Assembly: GCF_039521745.1 (NCBI RefSeq)
Contig: NZ_BAAACT010000045.1
Origin: Faecalicatena contorta
Lineage (GTDB): Bacteria > Bacillota > Clostridia > Lachnospirales > Lachnospiraceae
DNA: 64,000 nt
Reading direction: 5' to 3' (one strand)
Positions 26,834-35,921 of this stretch are shown in pieces. Positions within the stretch are counted from its first letter, which is position 1. Every line of letters starts with the position of its first letter. The notes under the pieces are model-generated. The model searched no databases. It saw only the letters and a list, made by a program, of their open reading frames with translations, and was not told the DNA's origin. The position numbers were made by a program, and so were the translations under genes.

Positions 26834-28315
26834 ATGAGAGAAAGTGGAATTTTATTACCCGTTTTCGCATTGCCTTCCGAGTATGGGATTGGATGTTTTT
26901 CAAAAGAAGCCTATGAGTTTGTGGATCAGTTAAAAAAGGCGGGACAGAGTAAATGGCAGATTCTTCCGCTGGGACCGACCGGATATGGGGATTCCCCGTA
27001 CCAGTCTTTCTCTACATTTGCCGGAAATCCGTATTTCATAGATTTGGAGACTTTAATCCGGGAAGGACTTCTGACAGAGGAAGAATGTAAATCATATGAT
27101 TTTGGGAAAACGAAGGACTGTATAGATTATGAAAAGCTGTATCTGGGTAGATTTAAAATTCTGAGGCAGGCGTACCGCAGGTTTGACGGCAGCCGGAATG
27201 AGGAATACTGTAAATTCCTGGAGGATAACAGGGAATGGCTGGATGAATACTGTCTGTTTATGGCCCTGAAAAACCAGCATGGCGGCGTCAGCTGGCGGGA
27301 ATGGGAAGCTCCTTACAGGGACAGAGATGAGAAAGCCCTGGAGGAGGCCAGAGGGAAACTGGCAGAAGAGATTGATTTCTACCGTTTCCAGCAGTTCGAA
27401 TTCAACAGGCAGTGGAAACGGCTGCATGCCTATGCCAATGAAAAGGGCATAGAGATCATCGGCGATATTCCGATCTATGTGGCGTTTGACAGTGCTGATA
27501 CCTGGGCGGCTCCGGAGCTGTTCCAGTTTGATGAGAATAAGGAACCGGCCGCGGTCGCAGGCTGTCCGCCGGATGGATTCTCCGCCACAGGGCAGCTGTG
27601 GGGAAATCCGCTGTATGACTGGGAATATCATAGAAAGACCGGCTATGCATGGTGGATGCGGAGAATCGCCCACTGCTTCCGGCTGTATGATATCGTCCGT
27701 ATCGATCATTTCCGGGGATTTGATGAATACTATGCGATTCCTTACGGTGAGAAGACCGCCGTGAACGGCAAATGGATGCCCGGGCCAGGAATCGAATTTT
27801 TCAGGACAGTGGAGGAGAAGCTCGGCAGGCTGAATATTATTGCGGAGGATCTGGGGTTTTTAACAGACAGTGTCTTGAAGCTTTTGGAAGACACTGGTTT
27901 TCCGGGGATGAAAGTCATACAGTTTGCATTTGATTCCAGAGAATCGGCGAACTATCTTCCTCACACATATACCCCAAACTGCGTGGTATATACCGGAACC
28001 CACGACAACGATACAACACGGGGCTGGTATCATCATGTGGATAAGGAGTGCCGTGATTTTGCAAAAGAATATCTGCATAGGCATGCGCTGGATGAAGATG
28101 AGCTGGCATGGGACTTTATCGCTATGGCCATGAGCAGTGTGGCACAGCTGTGTGTGATTCCGGTTCAGGATTATCTCTGCAGAGACAGTGAGGCTAGGAT
28201 CAATACGCCTTCCACACTGGGAAATAATTGGGTATGGCGGTTGAAAAAAGGTGAGTTAAATGATACTCTTATAGAAGAGATACGTAAGATAACGAAACTA
28301 TACGGTCGTCTGTAA
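26834..28315 (+). CDS. malQ: 4-alpha-glucanotransferase (amylomaltase)
   Basis: GH77 disproportionating enzyme that transfers glucan segments between malto-oligosaccharides, making chains that GlgP can cut. Visible blocks include LPLGPTGYGDSPYQSFSTFA, IIGDIPIYVAFDSADTWA, RIDHFRGFDEYYAI (nucleophile Asp in RIDHFRG), NIIAEDLGFLT (catalytic Glu) and VYTGTHDNDTTRGWY. At 493 residues it is full length. GAAAGGGGAAAC precedes the ATG, 17 bases after malG. Its TAA stop codon lies inside a family A palindrome. Confidence 0.96.
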   Translation: MRESGILLPVFALPSEYGIGCFSKEAYEFVDQLKKAGQSKWQILPLGPTGYGDSPYQSFSTFAGNPYFIDLETLIREGLLTEEECKSYDFGKTKDCIDYEKLYLGRFKILRQAYRRFDGSRNEEYCKFLEDNREWLDEYCLFMALKNQHGGVSWREWEAPYRDRDEKALEEARGKLAEEIDFYRFQQFEFNRQWKRLHAYANEKGIEIIGDIPIYVAFDSADTWAAPELFQFDENKEPAAVAGCPPDGFSATGQLWGNPLYDWEYHRKTGYAWWMRRIAHCFRLYDIVRIDHFRGFDEYYAIPYGEKTAVNGKWMPGPGIEFFRTVEEKLGRLNIIAEDLGFLTDSVLKLLEDTGFPGMKVIQFAFDSRESANYLPHTYTPNCVVYTGTHDNDTTRGWYHHVDKECRDFAKEYLHRHALDEDELAWDFIAMAMSSVAQLCVIPVQDYLCRDSEARINTPSTLGNNWVWRLKKGELNDTLIEEIRKITKLYGRL

Positions 28316-28341
28316 CAGTTTAGACATGTCTGAACTGTTAC
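28312..28341. repeat. Palindromic repeat family A, copy 4, overlapping the malQ stop
   Basis: GTAACAGTTTAGAC (28312-28325) faces GTCTGAACTGTTAC (28328-28341) with one mismatched pair. The first four bases include the TAA stop of malQ (28313-28315). Confidence 0.85.
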
Positions 28342-28451
28342 GGCCTTCTATCTCGTAAAGGACAGCATACCGAAGAGAAACTTCTATTAAAAATAAAATC
28401 GGCCCGGCGGAGCGTGTATGTCCAAAATACTGAATAAGGGCAGGGATCAGC

Positions 28452-29540
28452 ATGGAGACAATTAAGGATATAGCCAGGATATGCGGGGTAGGAGTCAGTA
28501 CGGTATCCCGTGCAATCAACAATCATCCGGATATCAATCCGGAGACGAAAGAGATGGTTATGCGGGTGATTAAGGAGCATAATTACATCCCTAACAACAG
28601 TGCAAGGAACCTGAAACGTTCCGATGCCAAAGCCATAGCAGTTCTGGTCAAAGGGATAACGAATCCCTTCTTCAATGACATGATAGGAATTATCGAACAG
28701 GAAACTCAGCGGAAGAAGTATACGTTTATCCTGCAGAGGGTGGAGGAACACGAGAACGAACTGGATGCGGCGATTGAGCTGGTCAAAGAAAAAAAATTAA
28801 AGGGAATTATCTTCCTGGGCGGCTTTATTACGCACTCCAGTGAGCATCTTGCACAGCTGGATGTCCCGTTTGTCCTGAGTACCTCAGGGATCGTCAATGA
28901 AGAGTCGGAGGAGGGACCGCTCTGGTCTTCCGTCTCGGTGGATGATTATGCCGAGAGCTATAAGATGACAGATTATCTGTGCAGGGCAGGACACAAAAGG
29001 ATTGCAATTATATCTGCGGATAAAGAGGATGAAAGTATTGGTAAACTCAGGTTCGAGGGATATCTGAAGGCGCTGGAAGACAATCATATACAGCCGGATG
29101 AAGCGCTGATCTGCCATATGGACTACGTGACAGACAGCTATTCCATGAAGACCGGTTACCGTCTCATGAAGTCTCTGCTGGCGGAAAAGCAGGAGTTCAC
29201 AGCGGTATATGCGATTGCTGACAGTCTTGCAATCGGGGCATGCCGTGCACTCACAGAGGCCGGTATCCGGATTCCGCAGGACTGTTCAGTGGCGGGATTT
29301 GACGGTCTGGAGATCGGGACATACTATACTCCGGCCCTGACGACCATCCGTCAGCCGGTAGAGAAGATGGCGAAGGTTACAATCGACCTGCTGTTTAACA
29401 TAATACGGAAGAACGGGCAGCATAAAAAGGTTGTGCTTCCGGGAGAATTGCTGGTTCGGGACTCCCCTCCTCATACGCGTCCCCCATCCAAGAAAAAACT
29501 AAGCTCATACGCTCTCCCCACTAGATGTCTACGGATTTGA
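28452..29540 (+). CDS. LacI-family transcriptional regulator
   Basis: N-terminal helix-turn-helix ETIKDIARICGVGVSTVSRA with the hinge region NNSARNLKRSDAK, followed by a sugar-binding periplasmic-type domain (GFDGLEIGTYYTPALTTIRQ). Position at the end of the maltodextrin cluster and the inverted repeat with AACGTT half-sites upstream of malE suggest it is the cluster's repressor (MalR-like), by inference. The last 20 or so residues are basic and Pro/Ser-rich and overlap the convergent MgtC gene's end by 20 bases. Confidence 0.9.
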   Translation: METIKDIARICGVGVSTVSRAINNHPDINPETKEMVMRVIKEHNYIPNNSARNLKRSDAKAIAVLVKGITNPFFNDMIGIIEQETQRKKYTFILQRVEEHENELDAAIELVKEKKLKGIIFLGGFITHSSEHLAQLDVPFVLSTSGIVNEESEEGPLWSSVSVDDYAESYKMTDYLCRAGHKRIAIISADKEDESIGKLRFEGYLKALEDNHIQPDEALICHMDYVTDSYSMKTGYRLMKSLLAEKQEFTAVYAIADSLAIGACRALTEAGIRIPQDCSVAGFDGLEIGTYYTPALTTIRQPVEKMAKVTIDLLFNIIRKNGQHKKVVLPGELLVRDSPPHTRPPSKKKLSSYALPTRCLRI

Positions 29541-30195
29541 TTTGTGGGTTTTCTTTGAGCAGGTCTATGACATCCTGGAATGTATAATCGTCCGGGAATG
29601 CCACGTTCAGTTTTAGTTTCAATGTCTCTTCGTCTATTCGGGTTGCTTTCATCGTTAGAATCTTAAGGTCTCTGATGGCGAAGGAATCTTTCAGGATGCT
29701 TTTGAGATGATCTGTTTCCCGGATCTCGAGGGTGATCTGCTGGATTGAAAGTGTTTTGAGCCAGCGGAAATTTTTGTGCAGGATGAACTGGATTATAATA
29801 ATGCAGATGGTCGTCATTACTCCGAGCACATACATTCCAGCCCCGAAAGCCATCCCGATTCCTACGGTTGCCCAGATACCGGCGGCAGTTGTGAGACCGC
29901 TGACGGTCACATTGCGGGTGAAGATAATGCCTGCGCCGAGAAAACCGATGGCAGTTACAATGCCTGCTGCCACACGGGAGGGGTCAAGACCGATGTGATT
30001 CAGCGGCAGTATATCATTGAAACCATATTTGGAGATAATCATCATGACGGCGGAAGCGAGGGCTACGATTGTATGGGTACGGATTCCGGCGGTTTTAAAA
30101 TGATTTTCCCGCTCATATCCCACGACCATACCGCAAAGAGCCGCACCTAAAATTCTGGCAAGATATTCAAGCTGTACAAGTATCTGTGGCAACAT
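29521..30195 (-). CDS. MgtC/SapB-family membrane protein
   Basis: A 224-residue protein with an N-terminal membrane domain of four to five helices and the MgtC signature blocks GMVVGYERENHFKTAGIRTH and GFLGAGIIFTRN, followed by a soluble ACT-like C-terminal domain. Some members affect Mg2+ adaptation or ATP synthase activity; the role here is unknown. GAAGGAGGAAC precedes the ATG. Its 3' end overlaps that of the convergent LacI gene. Confidence 0.9.
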   Translation of the reverse strand: MLPQILVQLEYLARILGAALCGMVVGYERENHFKTAGIRTHTIVALASAVMMIISKYGFNDILPLNHIGLDPSRVAAGIVTAIGFLGAGIIFTRNVTVSGLTTAAGIWATVGIGMAFGAGMYVLGVMTTICIIIIQFILHKNFRWLKTLSIQQITLEIRETDHLKSILKDSFAIRDLKILTMKATRIDEETLKLKLNVAFPDDYTFQDVIDLLKENPQIKSVDI

Positions 30196-30377
30196 AAGGG
30201 TTCCTCCTTCCCGTATCCGGGTTTGCTTAGATAAAAGATTTTTATTCTTAATATTATTTTACCATGGAAGAGGGGAAAACACAAAAACTGGAAAAGTTTT
30301 TCAGGCTCTTCTGCTATCATTGTATGCACAAATGAGGTATAATTCTTGAAAAGAGTACAATTTTGAGGGCGGAACAA

Positions 30378-31295
30378 ATGGAGATAAAAGATTTAAAATA
30401 CTTTGTGGAGATAGCGGAGCAGAAGAGTATGCGAAAGGCTGCAGCCAGCCTGTATGTCTCGCAGCCGAACCTGACCCGGGCGATACATAATCTGGAGCAT
30501 GAATTCGGGTCAGCGCTTTTGAACAGAACAAATAAGGGTGTGGAGATGACTACATTCGGCGAGGGGTTCTATTATTATGCCAAATCAATTCTAAAGCAAG
30601 TCGATGAGATTTCTAAGATTAAGATGAATACTGAAAAATACATAGAATCGAGAATAAGTATCGCAATCGGCAAATTGATTATGCGGGATGACATGATCTA
30701 CCAGTATTACGAGACAATTCGCGCCAGACGAACCGGTATTCATATCATAGAGACGACGATTGAAGATGTATTGAACCAGGTTGAGCAGACCAAGGCTGAC
30801 ATCGGAATCGTGACAATCAACAACATGCAGAGAGCCGCTTTCCACAAGCTGACCGAACTAAAAGAGCTGGAAATGCATGAGATCGGTGAGGGTCCCCTGT
30901 ATGTCCAGTTAGGGAAAAAGAATCCATTTTATGAGAGGACTGCCATAGATGCTGAAGAACTGCTGCCATACAGCCGTGTCAGGCTTCCGCTCGACTTCTT
31001 CGCCAATATAAACAACAGCATGACAATAGACGGTAAGCTCCAAGTCAGCGATTTTGATAAGACAATCCAAATGAATAACTACCATGCAATCATCAACATG
31101 GTAAAAAGAACCGAATCCTTTATATTTGGGAACAAATGGCAGGTAGAAGAGTTAAAAAGAGGCCAGATCAACAGCCTGTTACTGAATCACTGTGATGTAT
31201 ACCAGAAATTAATCTGGATAAAGCGCAAAAGAGAGATACTGTCCCCGCAGGCCGAGGACTTTTTGAAACTCTTCATGGACTGCTATGCCGACTAA
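30378..31295 (+). CDS. LysR-family transcriptional regulator
   Basis: N-terminal helix-turn-helix (MRKAAASLYVSQPNLTRAIHN) and LysR effector domain; 305 residues. The start at 30378 is chosen over 30363 for normal family alignment (MEIKDLKYFVEIAEQKS). The effector half is divergent from the metF-linked LysR protein. Neighbours on both sides are unrelated, so the target is not evident; the TasA-like gene 126 bases downstream is one possibility. Confidence 0.88.
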   Translation: MEIKDLKYFVEIAEQKSMRKAAASLYVSQPNLTRAIHNLEHEFGSALLNRTNKGVEMTTFGEGFYYYAKSILKQVDEISKIKMNTEKYIESRISIAIGKLIMRDDMIYQYYETIRARRTGIHIIETTIEDVLNQVEQTKADIGIVTINNMQRAAFHKLTELKELEMHEIGEGPLYVQLGKKNPFYERTAIDAEELLPYSRVRLPLDFFANINNSMTIDGKLQVSDFDKTIQMNNYHAIINMVKRTESFIFGNKWQVEELKRGQINSLLLNHCDVYQKLIWIKRKREILSPQAEDFLKLFMDCYAD

Positions 31296-31421
31296 AAACC
31301 CTTGCCGTGATAATCAATACGTATCACGGGATAATAAGATATAAGCATTAGCCAAACCTCCTGTTCCAGTATATACTGAAGTCAGTTAAAAATTGTAGCA
31401 AACCTTAGGAGGGAATTTGGT

Positions 31422-31931
31422 ATGAAGAAATGGCAATTAAGTAAAAAGAAAATGCTGGGGTTCTTAACAGCAGGAGCAATCGTGGTAACTATGGCGGGGT
31501 CTTATGCGGTGTGGGATCAGTTGAGTGATTCTGCATCAGGAACAGTAACACTAAGAAATAAGATAGAAGTGGCGGCACCTACTGATCCGGTTACGTATAC
31601 GGAGACAGATACTGAATGGGGAACGGCACCTGTATATAAAAGCGCCCCGATTAATATTAAGGCAACAGGCGTACCAACTGGCACGAAAACAACATTAGCC
31701 CTTACAGCGACTGTGTATAAGGGAACGGATACCACCGGAACGCCGGTTAATGATGTTGAAGCAGTAATCAAAGATGGAAATTCAATTGTGACAGAATCTA
31801 CATTTAATGATGAGACAGCGGCTGCGACAGGAAAGGACTATACTGTTGAAGTTACTCCTACAGATGCGGCTACGTCAGGTGAATATACAGTTGTTCTAAG
31901 CGGAGAGTTGTCTAAAGCTACTACGCCATAA
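31422..31931 (+). CDS. TasA/camelysin-like SipW-dependent secreted protein
   Basis: A 169-residue protein with a signal segment at residues 11-30 followed by SYAVWDQLSDSASGTVTLRN, the pattern of SipW-dependent camelysin/TasA-type proteins. The mature part is a Thr/Ala-rich beta-sandwich-like domain with no Cys. Family members form extracellular fibres or surface proteins. TTAGGAGGGAA precedes the ATG. The gene for a SipW-type peptidase follows 8 bases later, which strongly supports the assignment. It is shorter than B. subtilis TasA. Confidence 0.8.
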   Translation: MKKWQLSKKKMLGFLTAGAIVVTMAGSYAVWDQLSDSASGTVTLRNKIEVAAPTDPVTYTETDTEWGTAPVYKSAPINIKATGVPTGTKTTLALTATVYKGTDTTGTPVNDVEAVIKDGNSIVTESTFNDETAAATGKDYTVEVTPTDAATSGEYTVVLSGELSKATTP

Positions 31932-31939
31932 ATTGGTAT

Positions 31940-32518
31940 ATGAAAAAAATATTAAAGATATTGCCGAATGTTTTACTAATTATGCTTGTTGCATATATAG
32001 TCTTAATGAAAATTTGTCCGGAAAAGATAAATAAATTTTTAGGATACCAAACATTTGTAATTCTAACAGACAGCATGGAGCCAGTCTTACCGACTGGCTC
32101 TGCTGTGCTTGTTAAAAACCTAAAAGATGACGAAGAGCCTAAAGAAGGAGACATCGTTTCCTTCCGTGTAGACCGTCTGGGTGAGGATGCCGTCTTCACT
32201 CACTATTACTGTGGAACAGAAACCGAGGAAGACGGTTCTACCCGATATCTGACCCAGGGAGCAACGGCCGAACGGCCAGACGATTATATAACCCATCGCC
32301 AGGACATCATAGGCACCTATGTTTTTCACATCCCCTATGTCGGCAGGATCGTCCTATTCCTAAAAAGTCCATTTGCATTAATAGAACTAGGTATCATAAT
32401 GATTATCATGATAATCTATCAATTACTTTGGGACAAATTCGACAAAGAAGAGCAGGCAGAAAAAGAAAAACAGGAGACCCGCGAGTCCCAAAGGGACGAG
32501 AAAATCCTCCCGCCCTGA
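31940..32518 (+). CDS. sipW: SipW-type (ER-type) signal peptidase I
   Basis: A 192-residue membrane peptidase of family S26B with helices at both ends (about residues 5-23 and 138-160). The nucleophile is Ser45 in LTDSMEPVLPTG and the general-base His is His88 in VFTHYY, so it uses a Ser-His mechanism rather than Ser-Lys. The usual ITKGD block reads LTQGA, lacking the Asp at that spot; Asp114/Asp115 are nearby alternatives. It would process the preceding secreted protein. Its TGA stop falls in a family C element. Confidence 0.88.
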   Translation: MKKILKILPNVLLIMLVAYIVLMKICPEKINKFLGYQTFVILTDSMEPVLPTGSAVLVKNLKDDEEPKEGDIVSFRVDRLGEDAVFTHYYCGTETEEDGSTRYLTQGATAERPDDYITHRQDIIGTYVFHIPYVGRIVLFLKSPFALIELGIIMIIMIIYQLLWDKFDKEEQAEKEKQETRESQRDEKILPP

Positions 32519-32590
32519 TGCGTCCAGCTGAGAGAAAGGGGAGTCCGGCATCCCCTGCAGAAGCCGGACTCCCCTTTTTCTCAGCGCCCC
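32517..32590. repeat. Palindromic element family C, copy 2, between convergent genes
   Basis: Arms 32528-32549 and 32563-32584 (starting CTGAGAGAAAGGGGAGTCC) form a 22-bp stem with one mismatch and a T-run in the right arm. Flanks GATGCGTCCAG and CGCCCC match copy 1 at 12112. It contains the stop codons of both sipW and the EAL-protein gene. Confidence 0.88.
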
Positions 32591-34701
32591 TCACCCGATA
32601 TTTTCCCTCCCTCTTCAAGCATCCTTAAAAGATCCGCAACCTCTAAAGGCCGATAAAAGTAAAACCCCTGTATCATATCGCAGTCCGTCTGCCGAACAAT
32701 CTCCAGTTCCGCATCTGTCTCCACACCCTCCACACAGACCTGTTTCTTCGACCGGTGGCAGGCGTAGACAATACTCATTATAAAATCAAGGTTCTCCGAA
32801 GAATGCGTGATCTCATTCATCAATGTACGATCCAGCTTGATGACATTTACCGGATATTTAAAAAGCATCTGCAGAGAAGAAAATCCATTCCCAAAGTCAT
32901 CTAATGCGAATTTGATTCCCATTTTCAGGCATTCGGCGACGAATTCCTGCAGCCGAATAGGCATCTCATCGAAATGGGTTTCTGTCAGTTCCAGCATCAG
33001 ATGCCCTTGCAAAAGCCCGCTCTCCTCAATGGTCTGCCGGATGAAAGGCAGAAACGTATCATCCAGTATCTGCAGATAGCTAACGTTAAAGGATAAAAGA
33101 AAATCAGGCTGGTAGACCAGGATCTGTTTGCAGAGCGAGACAACCTGCTCAAAAACCCATTTCCCCACGGGAAGTATCATGCGTGTCTCCTCCAGCAAGG
33201 GGATAAATACCACAGGAGATATTTCCTGTCCGTGATAGCGCCAGCGAAGCAGTGTCTCTCCTCCAATGATCTTTCCGGTATCGCGGGAGACTATGGGCTG
33301 TACCACGATCCGGAAGCCCTCGCAGCCTTTTTCTACATTTTCACTCAGGCTTAGGGCCATGATGGACTTATCTTTCTGTTTTGCTATCACATCGGAAGAA
33401 AATTTACTGTATTTCAGATCAGGATTAAGTTTAGCAATGCTGATCAATGTCATTGTATTTTCAAGAATTTCCTGCGGAGTGTCGCCGTTATCCGGGAAAT
33501 GCAGAATCCCGAAGGAGGCCGCCTGCTTTGTGGACAGCTTCTGTTTGGAATAACACTCCTCAATGGTGAGCCTGATGTTTTCGACGGCTTCATTTTCGTC
33601 ATATGACACATTCTGTTTTGAAACAGCCATAAAGCGGATCCCATCCAGCCGGTAGAAGGTGAAGAGACTTCCCAGTTTCTCCAGCAGGCAGTTTGAAATT
33701 GCACGCAGCAGCATATCGCCGGTTGCTCGCCCTTTGGAGTCGTTGATGTAGGTAAAATGGTTGAGGCCAAAGCCCACGATCAGAGTGCTATCCATTATGC
33801 CGATGCGTGCCGCCAGGTCATTCAGTGCAGACTGCTCACGCAGAAAACCGGTGACAGCATCCAGGGAGAAGTCGCTGTCCAGCCTTGAGACACAGCCGGA
33901 AAAAAAGAGGGGCGTATCTTTATCTCCTGACCATTTTACAATACCGCGGCAGTGTACCCATGTAGAAATGCCGTTTTTGTCTGTAATCCGGTAGCGGAGG
34001 CTGTGCACCCCTTTTTTCTGCTCCATGATGTGCCGAAGATCTTCGTGATATAAAATACGGTCCTGCTCATTGCTGATTTTCTCACCCCATGCATCAATCA
34101 GATTGTAAACAATGTTGTCCAGGAATCCGAAATCATCTTTCATATTATCTGATATGTAATACAGGTTGCTCTGTAAATCGCCGAAATACAGGTAATAAGG
34201 CGCGTCAGGTATGGCAACAGATCGGAAAAAGGCTTCCGCGTCAAAATAATTATTACGGATAAAGGTCTGAAAAGCTGTGCTGCCATCAGAAAGTGGGGTT
34301 ATATTGTCATCCCAAAACTTTTTTGTGTCAGGAGTAAAGCTTTGACTTTCACTTTCTTCCATATCCCTGCTGTTTTTATCATAGGCGAGCTCAATTCTGT
34401 ATATTTTTTCGTTCAGTTCGAACATTGTATCTCTTAATATATAAGTTATATGAGTCAGAGGATTGGTGTATTCCCAGTCATGGAACCTGCCCATTGCTAG
34501 AACGGAATCCGTACAAAACGGGCATGGTGTCGAAAGGCCCTGAAGAAGTTCATAGCATTCTCTGTTCTGGTATTCCTCGTGATCGGGGCAGCCAAAGGCA
34601 TTCCTGGCATTATGATTCATGTAGGCCATTGTGTGGTTTTCCATATCTATCACAAAAATGAGTTCCTGCAGATTTTCAAAAAACTCCCAATTATTCTCCA
34701 T
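32581..34701 (-). CDS. PAS-GGDEF-EAL protein, likely c-di-GMP phosphodiesterase
   Basis: A 706-residue cytoplasmic protein: PAS-like domains at about 8-110 and 165-275, a degenerate GGDEF domain at 285-440 and an EAL domain at 455-700. The cyclase site reads RLDGI (351-355) instead of GGDEF, so cyclase activity is unlikely. The EAL site keeps Glu482 (ETLLRW), Asn539, Glu571, Asp601-Asp602 (LDDFGNG), Lys622, Glu658 (VEGVET) and Gln678, so c-di-GMP hydrolysis looks intact. A Cys-rich block C60-PFC63 in the first PAS region may sense redox state or metal. No membrane segments. Confidence 0.92.
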   Translation of the reverse strand: MENNWEFFENLQELIFVIDMENHTMAYMNHNARNAFGCPDHEEYQNRECYELLQGLSTPCPFCTDSVLAMGRFHDWEYTNPLTHITYILRDTMFELNEKIYRIELAYDKNSRDMEESESQSFTPDTKKFWDDNITPLSDGSTAFQTFIRNNYFDAEAFFRSVAIPDAPYYLYFGDLQSNLYYISDNMKDDFGFLDNIVYNLIDAWGEKISNEQDRILYHEDLRHIMEQKKGVHSLRYRITDKNGISTWVHCRGIVKWSGDKDTPLFFSGCVSRLDSDFSLDAVTGFLREQSALNDLAARIGIMDSTLIVGFGLNHFTYINDSKGRATGDMLLRAISNCLLEKLGSLFTFYRLDGIRFMAVSKQNVSYDENEAVENIRLTIEECYSKQKLSTKQAASFGILHFPDNGDTPQEILENTMTLISIAKLNPDLKYSKFSSDVIAKQKDKSIMALSLSENVEKGCEGFRIVVQPIVSRDTGKIIGGETLLRWRYHGQEISPVVFIPLLEETRMILPVGKWVFEQVVSLCKQILVYQPDFLLSFNVSYLQILDDTFLPFIRQTIEESGLLQGHLMLELTETHFDEMPIRLQEFVAECLKMGIKFALDDFGNGFSSLQMLFKYPVNVIKLDRTLMNEITHSSENLDFIMSIVYACHRSKKQVCVEGVETDAELEIVRQTDCDMIQGFYFYRPLEVADLLRMLEEGGKISGEGR

Positions 34702-34763
34702 AAATATAATCCCTTCCCTATGGCAGCGCCATTTCCATGTTATGAATTATTTTTCACAGCAGG

Positions 34764-35747
34764 TTATTTTTTCTTTTTAAGATTAAACTTTTTTCGCAAT
34801 TCTTCCAGTTGATGTTTACTGCTTCTGGACTCCATCTTAGGAAATGCTTTTACAAGACGGCGGCTGACACGCGGTGTTTTACTGCCAAGTTCCTGGTAGT
34901 GGTTTTTAAGTTCTGCAATGCGGCTGCGCATTTCTTCGGAGACTTCCTGGGTCTTTTCCTTCAGATCAGCGGCGGCTTCCTGTGTCTTTTCGCGTAAGCC
35001 GGAGGTGGCCTCCTGTGTCTTACCCAGCAATTCGGAAGTGGCTTCCTGTGTTCTTTCTTTCAGTCCGGAGGCGGCCTCCTGTATGTTTTCCCTTAGTTCG
35101 GCAGCGGCCTCGTCCAGTTTCTGCTTGGAAACCTCCTGCTTTTCCATGGCGAAGATTACTTTTTCATAGATATCTTCACCGATCTGGTTGGAAATCTCGT
35201 GCAGTTCTCCCGCAATCTTTTCCATGCTGGCCAGACGTTTGTTAAACTTGAATATTGCGGTTGCAGTGACATAGAGATCCGCAAACATAGCAATTCCCAA
35301 TAACACAATCAGTACAATCCCTGCCGTATGGGGAAGAAAAGTCAGCAGTTTATGGATCAGCGGGTGGATAAAATCCATGATGGCTACGCAGGCAATTCCC
35401 CAGACCAGAGAGAAAATCAGGCATACATAACCGCCGATATTAAAAGGCTGTTCCGAATAGTCCCACCATTTATTGTGGAATATCTTGTCCATTGCCCATC
35501 CAGTAACGCCTTCTAGAAGGGTGACCAGAATGACGGAAGAAACATACAGAAGAATCAGGTTGTCCTTATAGGGTGTGAGAAATGCGATAACTATAGTGAC
35601 TCCCACACCATAGATAGGGCAGATAGGGCCGTTCAAGAATCCTCTGTTCACAAATCTGTGCTCCTTGAAAGCGGCAAATCCCACCTCAGAGCACCAGCCT
35701 AAAAATCCGTATACAAAAAAGTAAAGTAATATGTAATAAATGTCCAT
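34764..35747 (-). CDS. ABC_trans_CmpB-type membrane protein with coiled-coil tail
   Basis: N-terminal half has five or so helices with conserved blocks FFVYGFLGWCSEVGFAAF and RGFLNGPICPIYGVG, the pattern of proteins named 'putative ABC transporter permease' (PF06541). The C-terminal half is cytoplasmic and carries at least four 11-residue repeats of the form EATSGLREKTQ, predicted to be a long helix. The start at 35747 is chosen because AAGAGGG lies 8 bases before; ATG at 35753 is too close. No ATPase is adjacent, so the ABC name may mislead. Confidence 0.75.
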   Translation of the reverse strand: MDIYYILLYFFVYGFLGWCSEVGFAAFKEHRFVNRGFLNGPICPIYGVGVTIVIAFLTPYKDNLILLYVSSVILVTLLEGVTGWAMDKIFHNKWWDYSEQPFNIGGYVCLIFSLVWGIACVAIMDFIHPLIHKLLTFLPHTAGIVLIVLLGIAMFADLYVTATAIFKFNKRLASMEKIAGELHEISNQIGEDIYEKVIFAMEKQEVSKQKLDEAAAELRENIQEAASGLKERTQEATSELLGKTQEATSGLREKTQEAAADLKEKTQEVSEEMRSRIAELKNHYQELGSKTPRVSRRLVKAFPKMESRSSKHQLEELRKKFNLKKKK

Positions 35748-35884
35748 AATCATATCCCTCTTTAGTGGCAGTTATTTTATATTTTGATGTTCTGCATCTC
35801 ATATGAATCCCGCATATCAGAATCGCAGAAATCGGAAAGCTATTATTTATAGAGTAAATCTTGTGACAAAAAATGTCAATCTAT

Positions 35885-35913
35885 TTGACTTACTGTGTGA
35901 AAAGATTTATAAT
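35885..35913 (+). promoter_or_regulatory. Promoter for feoAB
   Basis: TTGACT (35885-35890), 17 bases, TATAAT (35908-35913), about 52 bases before feoA. Confidence 0.8.
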
Positions 35914-35921
35914 TCCTTATG

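Noticed and set aside
29051..29062. tRNA T-loop-like string ggttcgagg
   Set aside because: It lies in the LacI coding sequence and no cloverleaf surrounds it. No tRNA was found in the window.
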